Positions 10,860 to 25,500 of a DNA stretch of 64,000 nt are shown piece by piece. The stretch is from Elmis aenea (lineage: Eukaryota > Arthropoda > Insecta > Coleoptera > Elmidae). The notes beneath the pieces are model-generated. The model saw only the letters and a list, made by a program, of their open reading frames with translations. It made no database searches and was not told the origin of the DNA. The number at the start of each line of letters is the position of its first letter. Position 1 is the stretch's first letter. Made by a program: the position numbers and the translations under genes. The stretch is taken from NCBI GenBank assembly GCA_947652605.1, contig OX393576.1, positions 54,908,966 to 54,972,965 on the forward strand, in the 5' to 3' direction.

Positions 10860-13800
10860 GCCCAAAGACTATCAGTATCCAATGGAACGAGCTTTGCTTT
10901 GCATTTGATCATTTCTCGTGAGGTGTGATAGTGTTTGTGCAAGAATTTTTTTGAGCAGTCCTAAGACCATACTCGTGTTTGTTAATCTGTTACACAGATG
11001 ACATTCGGTGTGAATAATAAGGATATTAGATTTTGGTTATTTCTTAACTCAAACGTTATATATGCACTATGGATTAAAGGCATGAAACAGTTGTTATTAA
11101 AATTTAGTCTGTTTTGCTTCAAGACATGTTAACTCTATTACGCAAGGCACAGACTTGCTTAAAATTACGCGTATCGTTGTGCAAATTTTAAGCAGAACTG
11201 AACCAACTTGCGCCACGACTTATATATGAATATTTATGATGTGTATGTGCTGATTGATTACATGATCAAAATATTTGTGAACATCTCTAGGTTATGAATG
11301 AATGATTTTTTGCGCACATTGTTGTGATACAATGAAACAATTTCAGATTCTGCACAACAGAGGTAAATTACAGTAAAATTAAATAACATTAAATCGCAAA
11401 CTAAACAAGTACAGTAGACCTGTGGAAGGCAATTGTTTATTACATCGGGTAAAAATAATTTTTACCAATATGTTCGATCGCAAAAACATTACACCCTCAG
11501 AAATATAAAGTGCTAACTCACAAGAAATAGATATTTTTTAAAAGTTAAATATTTCTTTATTCTACCACAATGAACGTTTTGGAAAATGAGCGGCAAACAT
11601 AAAGTAATTTTTTCACAACCCGACTGTTATGGATAGATGCCACTTTTAGAATATTAAACGATATTATAATAAAATTACTTTTTGAACACTACACTTCATT
11701 GATGTTTTTCGGTCACAACATATTTGATCAAATTTAAACCGACTGGTTGCATTAAATTGAGGCTTTCATGGTCTTAGAATGAGGGAGTTACTTTAAAGTG
11801 CAAGTGTAAATTCATAAAATTTACTGTTAACATAAAATAGGAGAAAACTGGTGGAAATATTTGGATCAATTTCCGTGATATTGTTGTAAACATGCTGTGA
11901 CTTTAGTTTAGAACTTCATCATTTTCTTTAGATTTGTGGTAATTGGTATTTCTGCTATTTAATGTGATTATTCAATAACCAAGTTCTTCCAGTAATTAGT
12001 TAGTTTTTCGGTAGCTGTTAAAATAAAACTTAAATATTAGCCAGATGTGTTTAGATTAGAATAGAAGATGGAATTTGTGCTAATAAAGTGTAATTAATTG
12101 TTTATGTACTTCGTGGATACATTGTGTCTAAATTTTTTTGTTTAAAACTACAGTAAACGTAAAGAATTTTTATTCCGAATAATGAAATAAATATTTACAT
12201 TTTTTAAATTGTAGCAGTTATGATTATAAAAATGAAAGTTCCGTTTTTAAAGCCGATTTGTATATATGGAATGTTTGAATTTTACTTGAAAATGTTTAAA
12301 TTTTATGTTAGGTTCTCATTTTTACCTTCCTTTTAAAAATAATATAAAATAGTAGACACTGTGTATCCTATTTTAAAATTCTACAGGTTTTGCTGTACAA
12401 AATGTTTTAAAATTTATGTAAAAAAAATTGTTTTACAATTTGTGCATTCGTGTTCGCAAAATCAGATCTCGATTAACTCTCAGTAAACCTATAAAATCTA
12501 GGATAGATCAAATATTTCAAATAATTCTCTTGCCCATTTAAAGTGTTGCCACCTAAATGTAATTTTCACAGAAATATCAAAATAAGTTAAAAATGAAAAT
12601 TTTTGAATTTCGAGAAGCAGATACATTCAACCAAAATTTAAAGCGAGCCATTTTTCTTTGAGTATTTTCAAATTTTTGTAAATCTTCAAGTTACAGTGTA
12701 CGATTTTTGTGTTGCAAAAATCTGGTTACTCTTCGTTGAACCTTATTTTAACCATTTTTGAAATCTTTTTAGATACAAATTCTCTTCCTTGTTTACACAA
12801 TTTGAAATTGCACCTACCTTCGAATGCACATATTTATCAAACAATGTTACAGTTCGTACAGATCCGTAATCATCTCAGGAAAATCATATCACCATCAGTG
12901 GTGTAGAATGAGCTTTTAGCTGAAGGGGTCTTATTGTTTTAAGGGCCTGGCAAAGTTTAATTGTTGTAAACATAAAAGGGGCCCTTCAGCTTATGTTTAC
13001 AGGCCAAGCCAAAATTTAAGCTACATCATTGCATATCACGTTATTTTATAGCTTATTGTTGAATTACAATTATTTATGGATACTTCCTTACGAAATGTCA
13101 TTTTGTAGTACTTTATCCTCAAAGAATTTCGTTTGTTACACCTGAATCATACTATTTCGTCAGTATTATAATTGAAAATTGGTCTGTTTTCATGGAAATT
13201 TAATACGTTTGTAGATATAATCCAATTAAGCCTTTTAATGACTGTAATTTCCCTCTATTTTACTGTTAAAATATGGTAATTGTTTTATGGCCAAAAATGT
13301 ATTGGATAATATATCTCAAAATTAACTTTGTACTTTTCGTATAATTAAAATTAAGTTGAGATTTGTAATAAATGATAGTGGTAAGTTCTAGGAATGGGCA
13401 ATATCTAATTGGAAATAATGATCAAAGACATCTTTATTGAACCATTATCAATTGGTTAGTCTGATTAAATAAATATTTGTAATAATTGTTGAATGTGATA
13501 AGAAGCATGTACAACATTGTTAATACTGTAGGCATTTGGTTTTTCAAAGTAATTTGTTTTTTTTTCTATCTTTATGTACATGTGGAGTCACCAAAAATCA
13601 GTTTTTTTAAACAGTTATACGACAAAAACGTCACAATATTTTTTCTGTTATTTTAGTGGTTGTAAAATTTTCCATGCTCGTATTGGGCAATTAAAATTAA
13701 ATTAACAAATTGTTTCAAGTTAGGAAATGCAAGTACATTTAAATCATTTTTTTTTATTCAACTTTTTATTATAGCAATGGTGTCTGTAATATTAAATTGA

Positions 13801-16077
13801 TTACTTAATGTAATTGTTCTTAAATTATGAGTCGATTTTTACCTTCAAATTAAAGGTTTTAAGGGGACATGAATCATTGAAATAAAACAAAATTATGCAA
13901 TTTAATACATTTACATTTATAAAAATCCAGGAAAAACAAAATCTTATTATTTGTCAAGTTGATTTCTAAAATTGAATTAAGTGCATGTGGATTGTAGCAC
14001 CAATACACCAAATGTGTTTAAATGTGTTGGCATAAACTTAGTTTAAAAAAGTTATCATGTTCATCATTACAAAACTGCTAGTAGCTCTAGTTAGGTTTTG
14101 CATATGTATATATATTTTTTAAACCACCTAGGTTTTGTTTTGTTATGTATTTTTTGTAATTCAATCAGTATGTATGGCAGCATTTAAAAATGAACTTTAA
14201 TCATAGCCACCTTGCTTTTGTTTCAAAACGTTTAATTTATTTTGAACATGTCTCTTTGCTGTGAATTTATTGACCTGAAGTCAAAACTTGCAAGAAGCTT
14301 TTGAAAACATTTTAAATCATTTTAAGAGTTATCGATAAAGTATACATACAGGGTGTAGACTTGGATCAAGCAACATAGCAATTTCAATGGTAAAATTTCA
14401 AAAGTCGTATAATATCTCTCCTAATTATTTTAGCAAAAAAGTGCAAATAGGTTTTCTGTAAAGAAAAAAATTGTGTATCCATAAATGTAATCAATATTAA
14501 CTTTTAGCTATCCAATAACTGAAAATTAAGCAAGTTAAAAAATGCGTTTTGTCAAAAATCTGTATTGCCTTGGAATTGTGCTGCGACAGCTGTCCAGCCA
14601 AATGTCACTTTAAGGCGAAGTTTATTCTAATTTATCCTATATATTTTATCAAACATTTATTTTACACAATTAGTTATGTTTTCATTCCAAGAAATAATAA
14701 AAATGAGAATTTAGAATAAACTTCGTTTCAAAGCGACATTAGGCTGGGCAGTTATAGCATAATTCCAAGGCAGTACAGATTTTTGTCAAAACACGATTTG
14801 TAATTTGCTTAATTTTCAGTTACTAGAAAACTAAAAATTAATATTGATTACATTTATGGATACAGATTTTTTTTTCTACAAAAAAACCTATTTGCATTTT
14901 TTCCTAAAATAATTAGGGGAGATAAAATATTTTTAAAATTTTACCATTGAAATTGCTGTTGCGTGATCCAAGTCTACACCCTGTCTACGAATTTTGTTTT
15001 AACAGGAATGTTGCCAATTGTTTTTTTTTTTTTATTGACTTATATGCCATTATTTTAGTTTAGCTTTGCTGTTTTAATTTTGTAGTGTATGGTATAAGTA
15101 TAGCCGATGTAAGAGGTTTATTGGCCTACTATTACAAATTAAGTGCCTGTTGTCTTGTTAAATTTTAAAATTCTCCTCTACTGTTATATGCGTCAAAATC
15201 AAAAGAAGAAAAAAATTGCCAATTTATGTGAGTGGTAATTGTACGATATTTTGTTTGTACACATGCTTAACTGACGTCGAAAGCATGATATAAATTGTAG
15301 GATATATTTGAGGCCCTTAACTAAATATTTACATGATTTTCCTAATAATGGGATAAAAATTATTAATAGTTAAGGCTAGAGTTCATTATGTATACAGGGA
15401 AGTGCAGAACAGCAGCTATCGGTAGTTCTAAGCAATTTCACGTTAATCGTGCTATTCCTGAAAACTTTGTGGAACAATTTTAAGACTTTAGATGCAGTTA
15501 GCTAGAATATATGCTGTGACTGAATAAAATTGTACCAATAAATAATTATTTTAGTCCTATGCTGGCTTTCGTTTCATAGCTTGTGGAAATCGTATATCTA
15601 AAACAAAATGTTTTTTTGTTCTTACCTGCACTTCTTTTGTTTTTAACTTGTGTGGAATCTGACCTCTAAGTTTCTTTTTAGTTAAGGGTGGACAAATATT
15701 TGAATCTATATCACCGGTTAATGTACAAGATGTTGAACAATATCCAAAAATATTGCCCTTTTTTAGCGTATTTATGTGGATGAAAATTGGATTCAAATTT
15801 ACTGTATTGCAGTTTGTTCTTAACTTTACTAATATAGGTATAATTTTGCCTTCTTATAATAATAACACTTAGCAATTTTAGTTTTAGAAAATGTCATACT
15901 AACTAAAAACTCTTATCAATAAAATATTAAAATATATTAAGTTTATTTCTTGTAATGTATATATTCTCTTTTTCAATAAAATCCTACGAAATTAACAAAA
16001 TTTTTGTTCAAGAACATCAACAGTTAAATAATAGCAATATATGTACATTTTATTTAACTAAAGAATACAGTAATGTC
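10860..16077. other. Ras 3' flank, probably long 3' UTR then intergenic
   Basis: There is no credible gene for about 5 kb after the Ras stop. AATAAA signals occur repeatedly; a close pair at 15523-15528 and 15537-15542 could be a distal polyadenylation site. A foldback element (14349-14983) interrupts the stretch. If the distal signals are used, the 3' UTR would be about 4.7 kb and would include a large RNA hairpin. A 79-residue open frame on - at 15557-15796 has no recognisable domain and I do not call it. Confidence 0.4.
14349..14983. mobile_element. Foldback element, CAGGGTGTAGAC termini (family D)
   Basis: The left end CAGGGTGTAGACTTGGATCA pairs with the right end TGATCCAAGTCTACACCCTG, and the arms remain complementary with small mismatches toward a centre near 14660. 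The left flank is TA; the right flank is TC, so the duplication has decayed. It is about 635 bp, non-coding, and lies downstream of Ras in the same strand context as its possible long 3' UTR. Confidence 0.8.
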
Positions 16078-16330
16078 TCGATTTAAAAGACCAAGATATA
16101 AAGGACTACTTGATGTTGCTTGAGTAGATTTTTTAAATATAAACTCAATGTTTATTTAATATACTTTTATTTTCTCCTTTATAGTTTTTGAAGTGTTTTC
16201 CTTTTTCAATACTATATAAAATTATTGTACTAATGTCTTTTAAGTCAAAAAGCAAACCTCATAAGTTAAGAGTTAATTACAAATTAATATTCTTTCATCT
16301 TATTTTGATCCATTGAATCGAGATTTCACT
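16078..16330. mobile_element. Short pogo/Tigger-like MITE
   Basis: The left end CAGTAATGTCTCGATTTAAA and the right end GAATCGAGATTTCACT form an imperfect inverted repeat about 250 bp apart, with TA before the left end. The motif (CAGT...TCTCGATT) resembles ends of Tigger-type elements known in insects. It sits between the Ras 3' region and the 3' end of Crag. The call rests only on the ends. Confidence 0.45.
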
Positions 16331-16520
16331 ACAATAAAAAAAAACACGGCTCTAGCTGGTGCAATAAATAAAATCTGTAAATCGCCAACCAGTCTTAACA
16401 GAAAACAAAATAATTATGTCTTAAATTAACGAAAGGCGTTTAAAAATTATCACTTTTAATTTAATATAACAAACTTAAACCATAGCACATTGAATCACAA
16501 AGCATGTCTTTTGCAAAAAC

Positions 16521-19500
16521 TTAAGGTAGAGTGAGGGGCCTGAAGTATTGGCGACAGTACGAAGCTCCAAGACAGAGCGGCCAATCTTGTGTCCTATACA
16601 GTTTATTGCTTCGCTCGGGAAGCCGAGTAAACGCTGATCCATATTCCTTGTCGAAAGCATTGAGATCAATATTACCTCTACCCAACGCTTTACAAGCTAA
16701 GAATAATATATCTCTATAAATAGAATGTGTCCGATCGATGCCACGCATTTTTTGGATTTTCTGGCGTTCGTTTGCCAATCGTTTCACAGGTTCTAGAAGA
16801 TCGTTGCAATGGACGCTACTCAATATGCTTTGCATAACACTGAGAAATAATAAAGTAAAAAAAATTACTCATTTGTAGCTTGCAAACTTAACGCTAATTT
16901 AAGGACAACATTCAACATACAAATATAACTTCAACTCAATAAATAACCAATAACAAATGAACTCATGAAATATGTCACTAAACAAATGAAAAGAGTTTGA
17001 ACAAGAAAACAATTACTTACGCTCTATTGATACTGTTTTGTTCTGTGAGTGCGCTAACAAGAGGGCTTGATGTATCACGTCGTTGCCATAAAATGTACAT
17101 CGGAGGTCCTTCTCCGTGCAATCTAGGATCATCCCACATGCAACGGACACTGACTTGAGCATGAAGGTGCTCTAAAAACCATTAAAAAAAGACTTGAAAA
17201 AAATATTAAATACAAAAAACATTTTTAAACAAGACAGCAAAGAATAGACAACAAATAATGATTAATAATAATACTCGCTGTTTGTCAATGTTTGGTTAAA
17301 AAAAAAAACGGGTTCACAACACTTAAAAAATCACAAGTGTTAAGATCAAGAGATTTTCGAGTATAAGAATCAGACCACCAAAAAATAACTCTGAATTTTC
17401 ATACAATTTTGTAAATTTCGAGTTATTCCTTGGTTGTTTAATTTCAAGTTTAGAACATATTAATATAACTCCGTGATCATTTGATCTTAAACAGATTTGG
17501 TCTATTCATGTTGCAGAATCGTTATCATTAAAAAAAAGTCTTTATCACAGGAGGTCTCATTACATATAAATCACAAAAGTAAATTAAAAGGTACAAATTA
17601 TAACACAGTTGCATTAAAAAGTGGAAATTATCTGTTTTCTGATAAAAGAATATGTAGAGGGACTATGGAATACAGCTCAGCTTATTTTATTATTACTGTA
17701 ATAAACTTGCAAATGTAATAACAACAATAAACTTACGCAAATCTTCCCTAGATGCTGCTTAATAAAAAATTAAAATGTATTAATGGTGCAAACATATTTT
17801 ACTGGATAATTTACAAATTATGGTGTTGTTTTATTTATCTACATTTTAATACAAGTTATTTAAATTAATTAATAGGATAATTAAAAGTATATTATTAGGT
17901 ACTGTTTGGCTATTAAAATAAAACGAGAGTTTATTTTAATTAGATTCCCCATACCCAAACTTAAACCATCTCGTACCTTCTTTGATAGTTTAGTCTCAAC
18001 GGCGTACGCCTCTAGGCTGAAGACTAGCTTGGGGTAGTTTTAAATATTACTATTTTATCTAGCTACATTTCTACAGTTAAAAATTGCTGAAGTGAAATAA
18101 AAAAATTTGCTGTGTACCCCTTAAAGCCCTTTCGTGTACCCCCGGGGGTATCGGTACCACACTTTGGCAACACTGCCCTAAACGATTTGTTTTTTAATAG
18201 TCAAATGGTACCGACTTTCTGAATATTTCAAAGTGGAATTAAATTAGTAAAATGTGACTTACCCACTGTGGCCAGTTCTTGTGTAAGCGGATCTGCACCT
18301 TCTTCAACAGGCTGCATGCAACTGCTACTTTCTTCGGACAAACCGTTCGTTTTCGTTGTGTCATTAAGACAGTCTTCACTATTTGGGACGCTTTCACTGT
18401 TTTTACTGGCAGCATTGTTGTTTTTAAGACATAAATTTGGTAAATGACTCTGAACATTAATGCGTTCAAAAGTCCAGACTAAATTCCAATAAATTATTGG
18501 ATGTTCCTCTACAAATTTAGACTCGGCTAAGCTAAGATCTCCTTCTTGTAATAAGATATTTTCTAGTTCTTTGCGTAGAACCAGAGGATTGAGGTAAGGC
18601 ACACTAAATGGCTCCACTAAATGTGCCCCTGGATGTTTTAATGTTATCGTGAGCAAGGGAACCGTAGGTTTATTACAAGCTTGGCATATGGTGTTGAGAT
18701 TTGAATCTTCGGCGAACCAGTTGGCCATGATGTCTTCGTCGTATAAGAGTGCAGAACAGTTATGGCATTGCGAACATGATGACAAAGTGATTTCTAATTC
18801 GCTATCTGTAAATTTAAAAAAATAGGATGGTTATCTTACCTAAAAATAAAACAAAAACACATACAGTGAAAACCAAAATCTGACAAATAAAACCGTTTCA
18901 AAAAAGCAGAATTTGGATCATCTTTAATAACACTTCTTTTTGGGACAATTAAATATTAAATATAAGTTTATACCATAAATGATAACAATCGAATAGGGCA
19001 TTGGTTTTAGAATATTACTTCAAATATTTTTAGATGATAGTCAACTTTTTAATTTTTTTTAGGCCCCATTTGGACTTCACACCAATAAACAAAAAATAAA
19101 GTTCCGTAAACAAAATTATATCATACGGCAACTTTAAGTAACCAATAATACTAAAATTTAGTAATAGAATCACAATTAGGGTTGCCAGAAGTTGAAAGTG
19201 TAAAAAGAGTTTTTTTCCAAAAAAAAAAAGAACTTATTTGTTGTGAACAATTACTCTTCCTATTAAAATGTTTAATGGTCTTAAACAAATTTCCTAATAC
19301 TTATCCGTTACCTTAAATATTTTAAATTTTATTCAAGTTCTCGATTGAGTTAGTACAGGGTGGGCAAATTTCGATGTTTTAATAGGGAATCTCGGTAACT
19401 ATAAGAGGTATCGAAAAACGGACCGCGCATCCTCGTTTTTTTTTTTCGAGAAGAAGTTAATGGTGAAAACTAAAATTGGTTCTCGTCTTTTGTTTTCGAG

Positions 19501-22500
19501 TTATCACCGATAACTCGATTTTTCGTTTTATGACCATATCTCGCTTGTTTATGAAGGAAAACAAAAAAATCTTAATCAACAAATGTCATTTAAACGTCAG
19601 TGTTTAGGCTTTTTCAAGCGGATTCCAAATAATTTATTTTTACTACATATTTTATCTAACGACATTATAAAATTAAAAACAATCAAGAAGTGGAGTTCAT
19701 CGCTTTGGCCTATAAACCAAAAGTAACTAAGGAAAAAAGAGAAAAAAAAAATCAGAATAAAAAAGAGAGTGAACAAAAAGATCGGCACAAAAAAAGAGGA
19801 CATGTTCTCTTTAAAAGAAATATTCTGACAACCCAAATCACATTGGTTTTTCAGAATAATGAACTGTTTAACAACTGAAAAGATAGTAGAAAACAAATGA
19901 CAGCTCATTTTCCATAACATAAAAAAAAGTCAAATTATTATAAATAAATGGAATTTTCGTGTTTTTTTCAAAGCATTTTTGCAACAGATCGAGTAATCTA
20001 GAATTTGATTGAAATTTTGTGCATTTTTGCTCATTTAACTAATTCTGCACTTCTTATGGTTCGTGATATTCCCATGGCTGTTAAATTATTTTATGCAGAT
20101 ATTATGCAAGCAGATTTTTTACCTGCATTATTGTCATTTGGTATTGGATATAAACATTCTGGAAGATTTTCATCCGAATCACGCAGATTGGCGTTACTTC
20201 CCTTGTAACTACCAAGCTCTGCAGAAATTCTCCTATGACGTTCAGCCCCATCACTACCGTCTGTTGATTCACAGTCTCCCATACCATCACCAAGATCACC
20301 AGCTGCAAGACGATCACCCGTCATTACTTTAACAGGTGTAGATGTCGTGGAAGTAGAAATAGCTTCCTTAATTTCGTCTAATTTTTTGGCCACGCTGGTT
20401 GCTGCCGATTTCAAACTACTAATGCCTCCTTGTATAAGTTCATTTGATTTTTTTCCGGTTAAACTACTAGGACTACAGAAAAAAACAAAACTTACTACTG
20501 CTAGATGTATGATTTAAAAAAAATTACAACTATAACATTGACACATACCTGAGATTATTTAACGCATTCTCTATGAGTTGCTGGGGTACTTTGAGATCAG
20601 CTTTGCGCAGGGACAGCCGTGCTGGTGAGTAGCGGCTAAAACAACACATCTAGCTACTGGCCAGGATACGTGCAACAAAAGCCATACAAGCCTGACATTC
20701 AGCAGTATACTATCATGCATATCCGCTCAAATTTTCAGTAAATTGCATCTTAATTGGTCATTACGTGAAGTACAAAAACATTAAATAAAATTTGTTTACA
20801 ACTTTTTTGTTTAACTACTTTTGAGCTTTTATCCAGAACTTTATGCTATTTAGGTGCTATTTAGGTATTGACATTATTATTAAATTTACAAAATTTTAAT
20901 TTACTTTTAAAAATTAATTCATGTGTTAAAAACTGAACTGAAAATATTCGAATACTTTTTAAAATTCTATATTCTTATAATTAAATCAAAGCTTTTTAAA
21001 TTCATTTAGTAGTCAGAGATAAGAACACAATAGTGTTAGCTTCAATAACTATTAAAAACTGACTAATGTTCAAAAACTTGTAATAATTTAAAAATTAAAT
21101 AATAATATAGAAATTCGTTGTACTTAAATTGTCTATGATCAACGCTTAATTAAAATGATAAAAAATCAGTAAGTAAATAACATACTTTCAAGCAGGGATG
21201 GCATAACGTTTTAAATCGTTACGTTATTGTATAACGTTATTTATTATTTGTTTTCGTTACATAACGTTATAAATAATGTTAAAAAAATGAATTGTTATGT
21301 TATATAACGTTACATAAATTATGATATACAGGGTGTTTCTTAAATAATGCGAAAAAATTCGGGAGGTGATTCCTTATCGAAAATAAAGTGGGGTCTTTTA
21401 TATAACAATTTTTTCTTAGACGTCTCCTTTCGGAGTTACACCCCCCTAAAGGGGATCGGTAAAATTGGGTTTCTATTTTATTTCTCAAATTTAGATAAAT
21501 GTAGGAGAATGATATTTGGTAGATGTTTTATACTTATTAAAAGGTTTCCCATAGTAATATTTTCAATCATCTTCCACCTTCATAGGGGGCTGATAAGTGC
21601 GACCCCTGTTGGTTTTTTAATCAGAACTTTTTGGTGAGTTGAAATTTTGCAATTTAAATTTTTTTTGTTAGTTTGATTTATTTAGAAAATTTTTTTATTC
21701 TTTAGTTTTTCTCGTAAATCCTACAGTTTCAAGTAAAAAATTAAATGAGTGAATATGATATTTATGTTCATATTGGGTAGAATTGACGGGCGTTTTAGCG
21801 TTGTCGCCGCGTAAACGTCAAAATGAATTACACCCGTCACTTCTATCCAATATGAACATACATACGAGTACATACACCAAAATGAATCGTTTTATATTGG
21901 AATATTTGATGGTTCATATTCATTCATATAATTTTTTCCTGTGAAGGTGGGAGATGATTAAAAATATTACTATGGGAAACCTTATAATAAGTATAAAACA
22001 TACCGAATATCATTCTCCCACATTTATCCAAATTTGAGAAATAAAATAAAAACTCAATTTTACCGATCCCCTCTAGGGGGGTGTAACTCCGAAAGGAGAC
22101 CCTAAAGAAAAAAAAATTATATGAAATCAACTCCCGAATTTTTTCGCATTATTTAAGAAACATGCTGTACAAAAATAATTTTTATTTCTAGGTAATTCTG
22201 AAATTATTTTTGGGATCTGTAAATATAAATTTAAAAAATAGTACAAAATTACGTTGAGATATTTTGTTTTCATTTTAGTTTCTAAAATACAAACAAAATA
22301 TTGTATTTTCTGAAAATAAAAAGATCGCCATATAAAAATTTAATTTATAGAGAATAACGATACAAAATAACTTTTAATGAAACGTTATTGGTTATTATAA
22401 CGTTACAAAAATATTGTTACGTTATTGTATAAAAAATTATAGTTGAATCGTTATTATAACGTTATCGGGTATCGTTACGTTACGTTTTCCATCCCTGCTT

Positions 22501-25500
22501 TAAAGTAAAATAAAAAATGTCATTTTTTGTCTTTGACCACACTGTTAAGTAAAAATGATAAAAAGTTTTTAAAAGCTGAAATATTAACTGATTTTCATTT
22601 TAAACACTTTTTTTAATATAATATAATACAACAGACATTACAATTCAACTGAAATTTAAAAAAATGTCTGCACACAAAAATTGTTTATAAAACATAAGAA
22701 TTTCAGCAAGTGATCAATCTATAAACTCTGGATTACATTTAGCTATACTACTACAAACTTTCTGGCAAACATTCCTCGTGTACACTTATTAATACGTCTC
22801 ATACAACATCGACAAAATACCTGAAACCAATTTTCAGGCTCGATCCAAGTCCAGCTAAACTAGATGTGAGCGACGCTGCAGGGGCGGTTTCTGATCGATG
22901 TATTTTGCTTTGAGCAGGAGGGCTGCCTTCAAACGTGGCAGATCGATGTACGGACGAACGAAAGAGTACCGGTTCATCGGTAGGTATTGGAGTTAAGTTA
23001 ACTTGCGGCTGTACCGTTTCCGGGGCTGGTGCACTAGATTCTGTTACAATGGGCTGTTCCAAGGCTCCTAACGGATCGTTGGAGGTTACAGGAGTCCTTG
23101 GGGATACTCTGAATAAAAAATACTTTTAGTAGATACAGTACAAAGATTTTTAAAGATCAAGTTATTTTCATAAGAAAATAGGACTAGATCTGCTTACTGT
23201 TGTTTATTCGGCTTAAAATTATCAGCAATTATTCCTCCAAAGTAATAGATCAAAATTTATGAAAATACTATAAATCTTTACTAAAATTAGATAATTTTTC
23301 ATCAATGAGAGAAGTGAAATTGCTGTCATTTTTTTTTCTGCGTCCGGCCAGAAAATCACTTGTTACCGATCAATTTTTAGGCTGGAAAATACGTCTTTAC
23401 TGGCCTTGGCCAGAAAGTAACTGGTTGCCATGGTAATAACAACTCTTTACCGGCCTAGGCCGGAAAGTAGCTGGTTGCCATGGTGATGAGTTGTTTTGTT
23501 GATTTGCACTGTCAAACAAGCGTCGTTATACCACCAAGCGAATTTGTACCTGCAGTTTATTAAGTTATTGTTTAATTATGGATCGTGCGATAGTGAATTT
23601 GGTGTCAGTGGCGGACGCAGAAAAAATATTGCACCTAACATACCCGTAAAGTGTCTTTACTGGACTCGTATCCTTTCAGGACTCGCCAAGGCTCATCCTA
23701 AAACTGTACTCGTCCAGTAAAGTACCACTTTCCGGTCTTGTTACGTAAATAACTATTAACAATGATTCATTAATGATGCATTGCCAAAAATTGCCATTTG
23801 TCCCTTAAGACCTTTCTTGCACCCCTGGGAGTACACTACACGTACCCAGGGCCAACGAGAAGGGGGATGATGGAATTAAATTCCCTGAGCTTGAGATTCA
23901 CAGGGGCCCGGACATCATCCCACAATTTGTTTTTTTACGCGCTAATAAAACCATAGAAGGACGTTGGTAAAAATTAAAGTACAGGTAGGTCCAAATTCGA
24001 TGGGATTGCATGGGTATCTCGCTTAATATTCAAGATAGAGTAACGATTAAATTACCAAAAATGTGCAGTTTTTTGAGACAAACTCAGAACCGTTTTCAAA
24101 AATATTCCGGTTTTTGAGTTATTAAATAAAAAGTGTTTTTTTGTCATATTAATAATGTGTCATATCTCCGTTATTGTTGTAAATATCGAAAATATTTATG
24201 AAGATTATTTTTAGATATTTTTATGTTTAATTTGATTACACTAAAACAAAATTTTTTACGCTCGCCATTTAAAAGTTATGACACAAATTTACCTTTTTTT
24301 AAATGGGAGCAATAGTTCGCTATGACCTATTTAAATTCTTTATTTTTTTCTCACTCCAAATATATAAGGGTTGATGTATTTATTTTTAATAGTACGCAAG
24401 TTACGAAGGTTTTTTAGTTTTTTTTTAAAGAAAATCATAGTAGGCTGTGAAAACAAAAATAACAAACAAGGTGTAAAACCTTATAAAACTCATGTGGTAC
24501 AAGTAACCAAGGTTTTTTATTTTGTTGTTGAGATAAACATTGTAAATATTTGAACAACAACATAGTCGGAATCAGCAGTAATGTAGTATATTGCTGTTTA
24601 TCTCATGTTCAAAAATTTTTGATGTTTATCTCAACAACAACTTAAAAAACCTTGGTTACTTGTACCATATAAGTTTTATAAGGTTTTACACCTTGTTTTT
24701 TTTTATTTTCACAGCCTACTATGATTTTCTTAAAAAAAAAAACTAAAATCCTTCATAACTTTCGTATTATTAAAAATAAATGCATCAACCCTCATATATT
24801 TAGAATGAGAAAAAAATAAGGAATTTAAATTGGTCAAAGCCAACTATCGCTCCCATTTAAAAAAAATTAAGTTTGTGTCGTAACTTTATAACAGCGAGCG
24901 TAAAAATTGTTTTTAGTATAATCAAATTAAACATAAAAATATCTAAAAATAATCTTTATAAATATTTTCGATATTAACAACAATAACGGAGATATGACAC
25001 ATTATTAATATGACAAAAAAACACTTTATATTTAATAACTCAAAAACCGGAAAAGATAGAATATTTTTGAAAACGGTTCTGGGTTTGTCTCAAAAAACTG
25101 CACATTTTCGATAATTTAACCGTTTCTTTATCTTGACTATTAAGCGAGATACCCATGCAATCCCATCGAATTTGGACCACCCTGTATACAGTGTAAATTT
25201 TTTTCTCCGGGCCCAGCGACGCCTCTAGTGCTTTGCGCTTGTGCGCAGGTACCACATTTTGAGAAACACTGTCTTTAAGTATATGAGATCGCTAAAGCAA
25301 TCACAAAAAAAATTGTACTTACTTGCTTGGCGAATTTTTGCTAAGATCATCGTTTTCAACTCCGTTAAACTCCAACACTCTCGAACAATTTTTCTTCGAG
25401 TTCTGCTGCAATTTATCCAGTATGCCAGCATCATTTGCACTTTCCGACCTAGACAATAGCCTCAGAAACTCCGATGGGCTTTCTGGAGGTGGATTTATCT

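Noticed and set aside
15557..15796. 79-codon open frame on - downstream of Ras
   Set aside because: No domain, no splice context and no similarity I recognise; the composition is ordinary for this AT-rich DNA.
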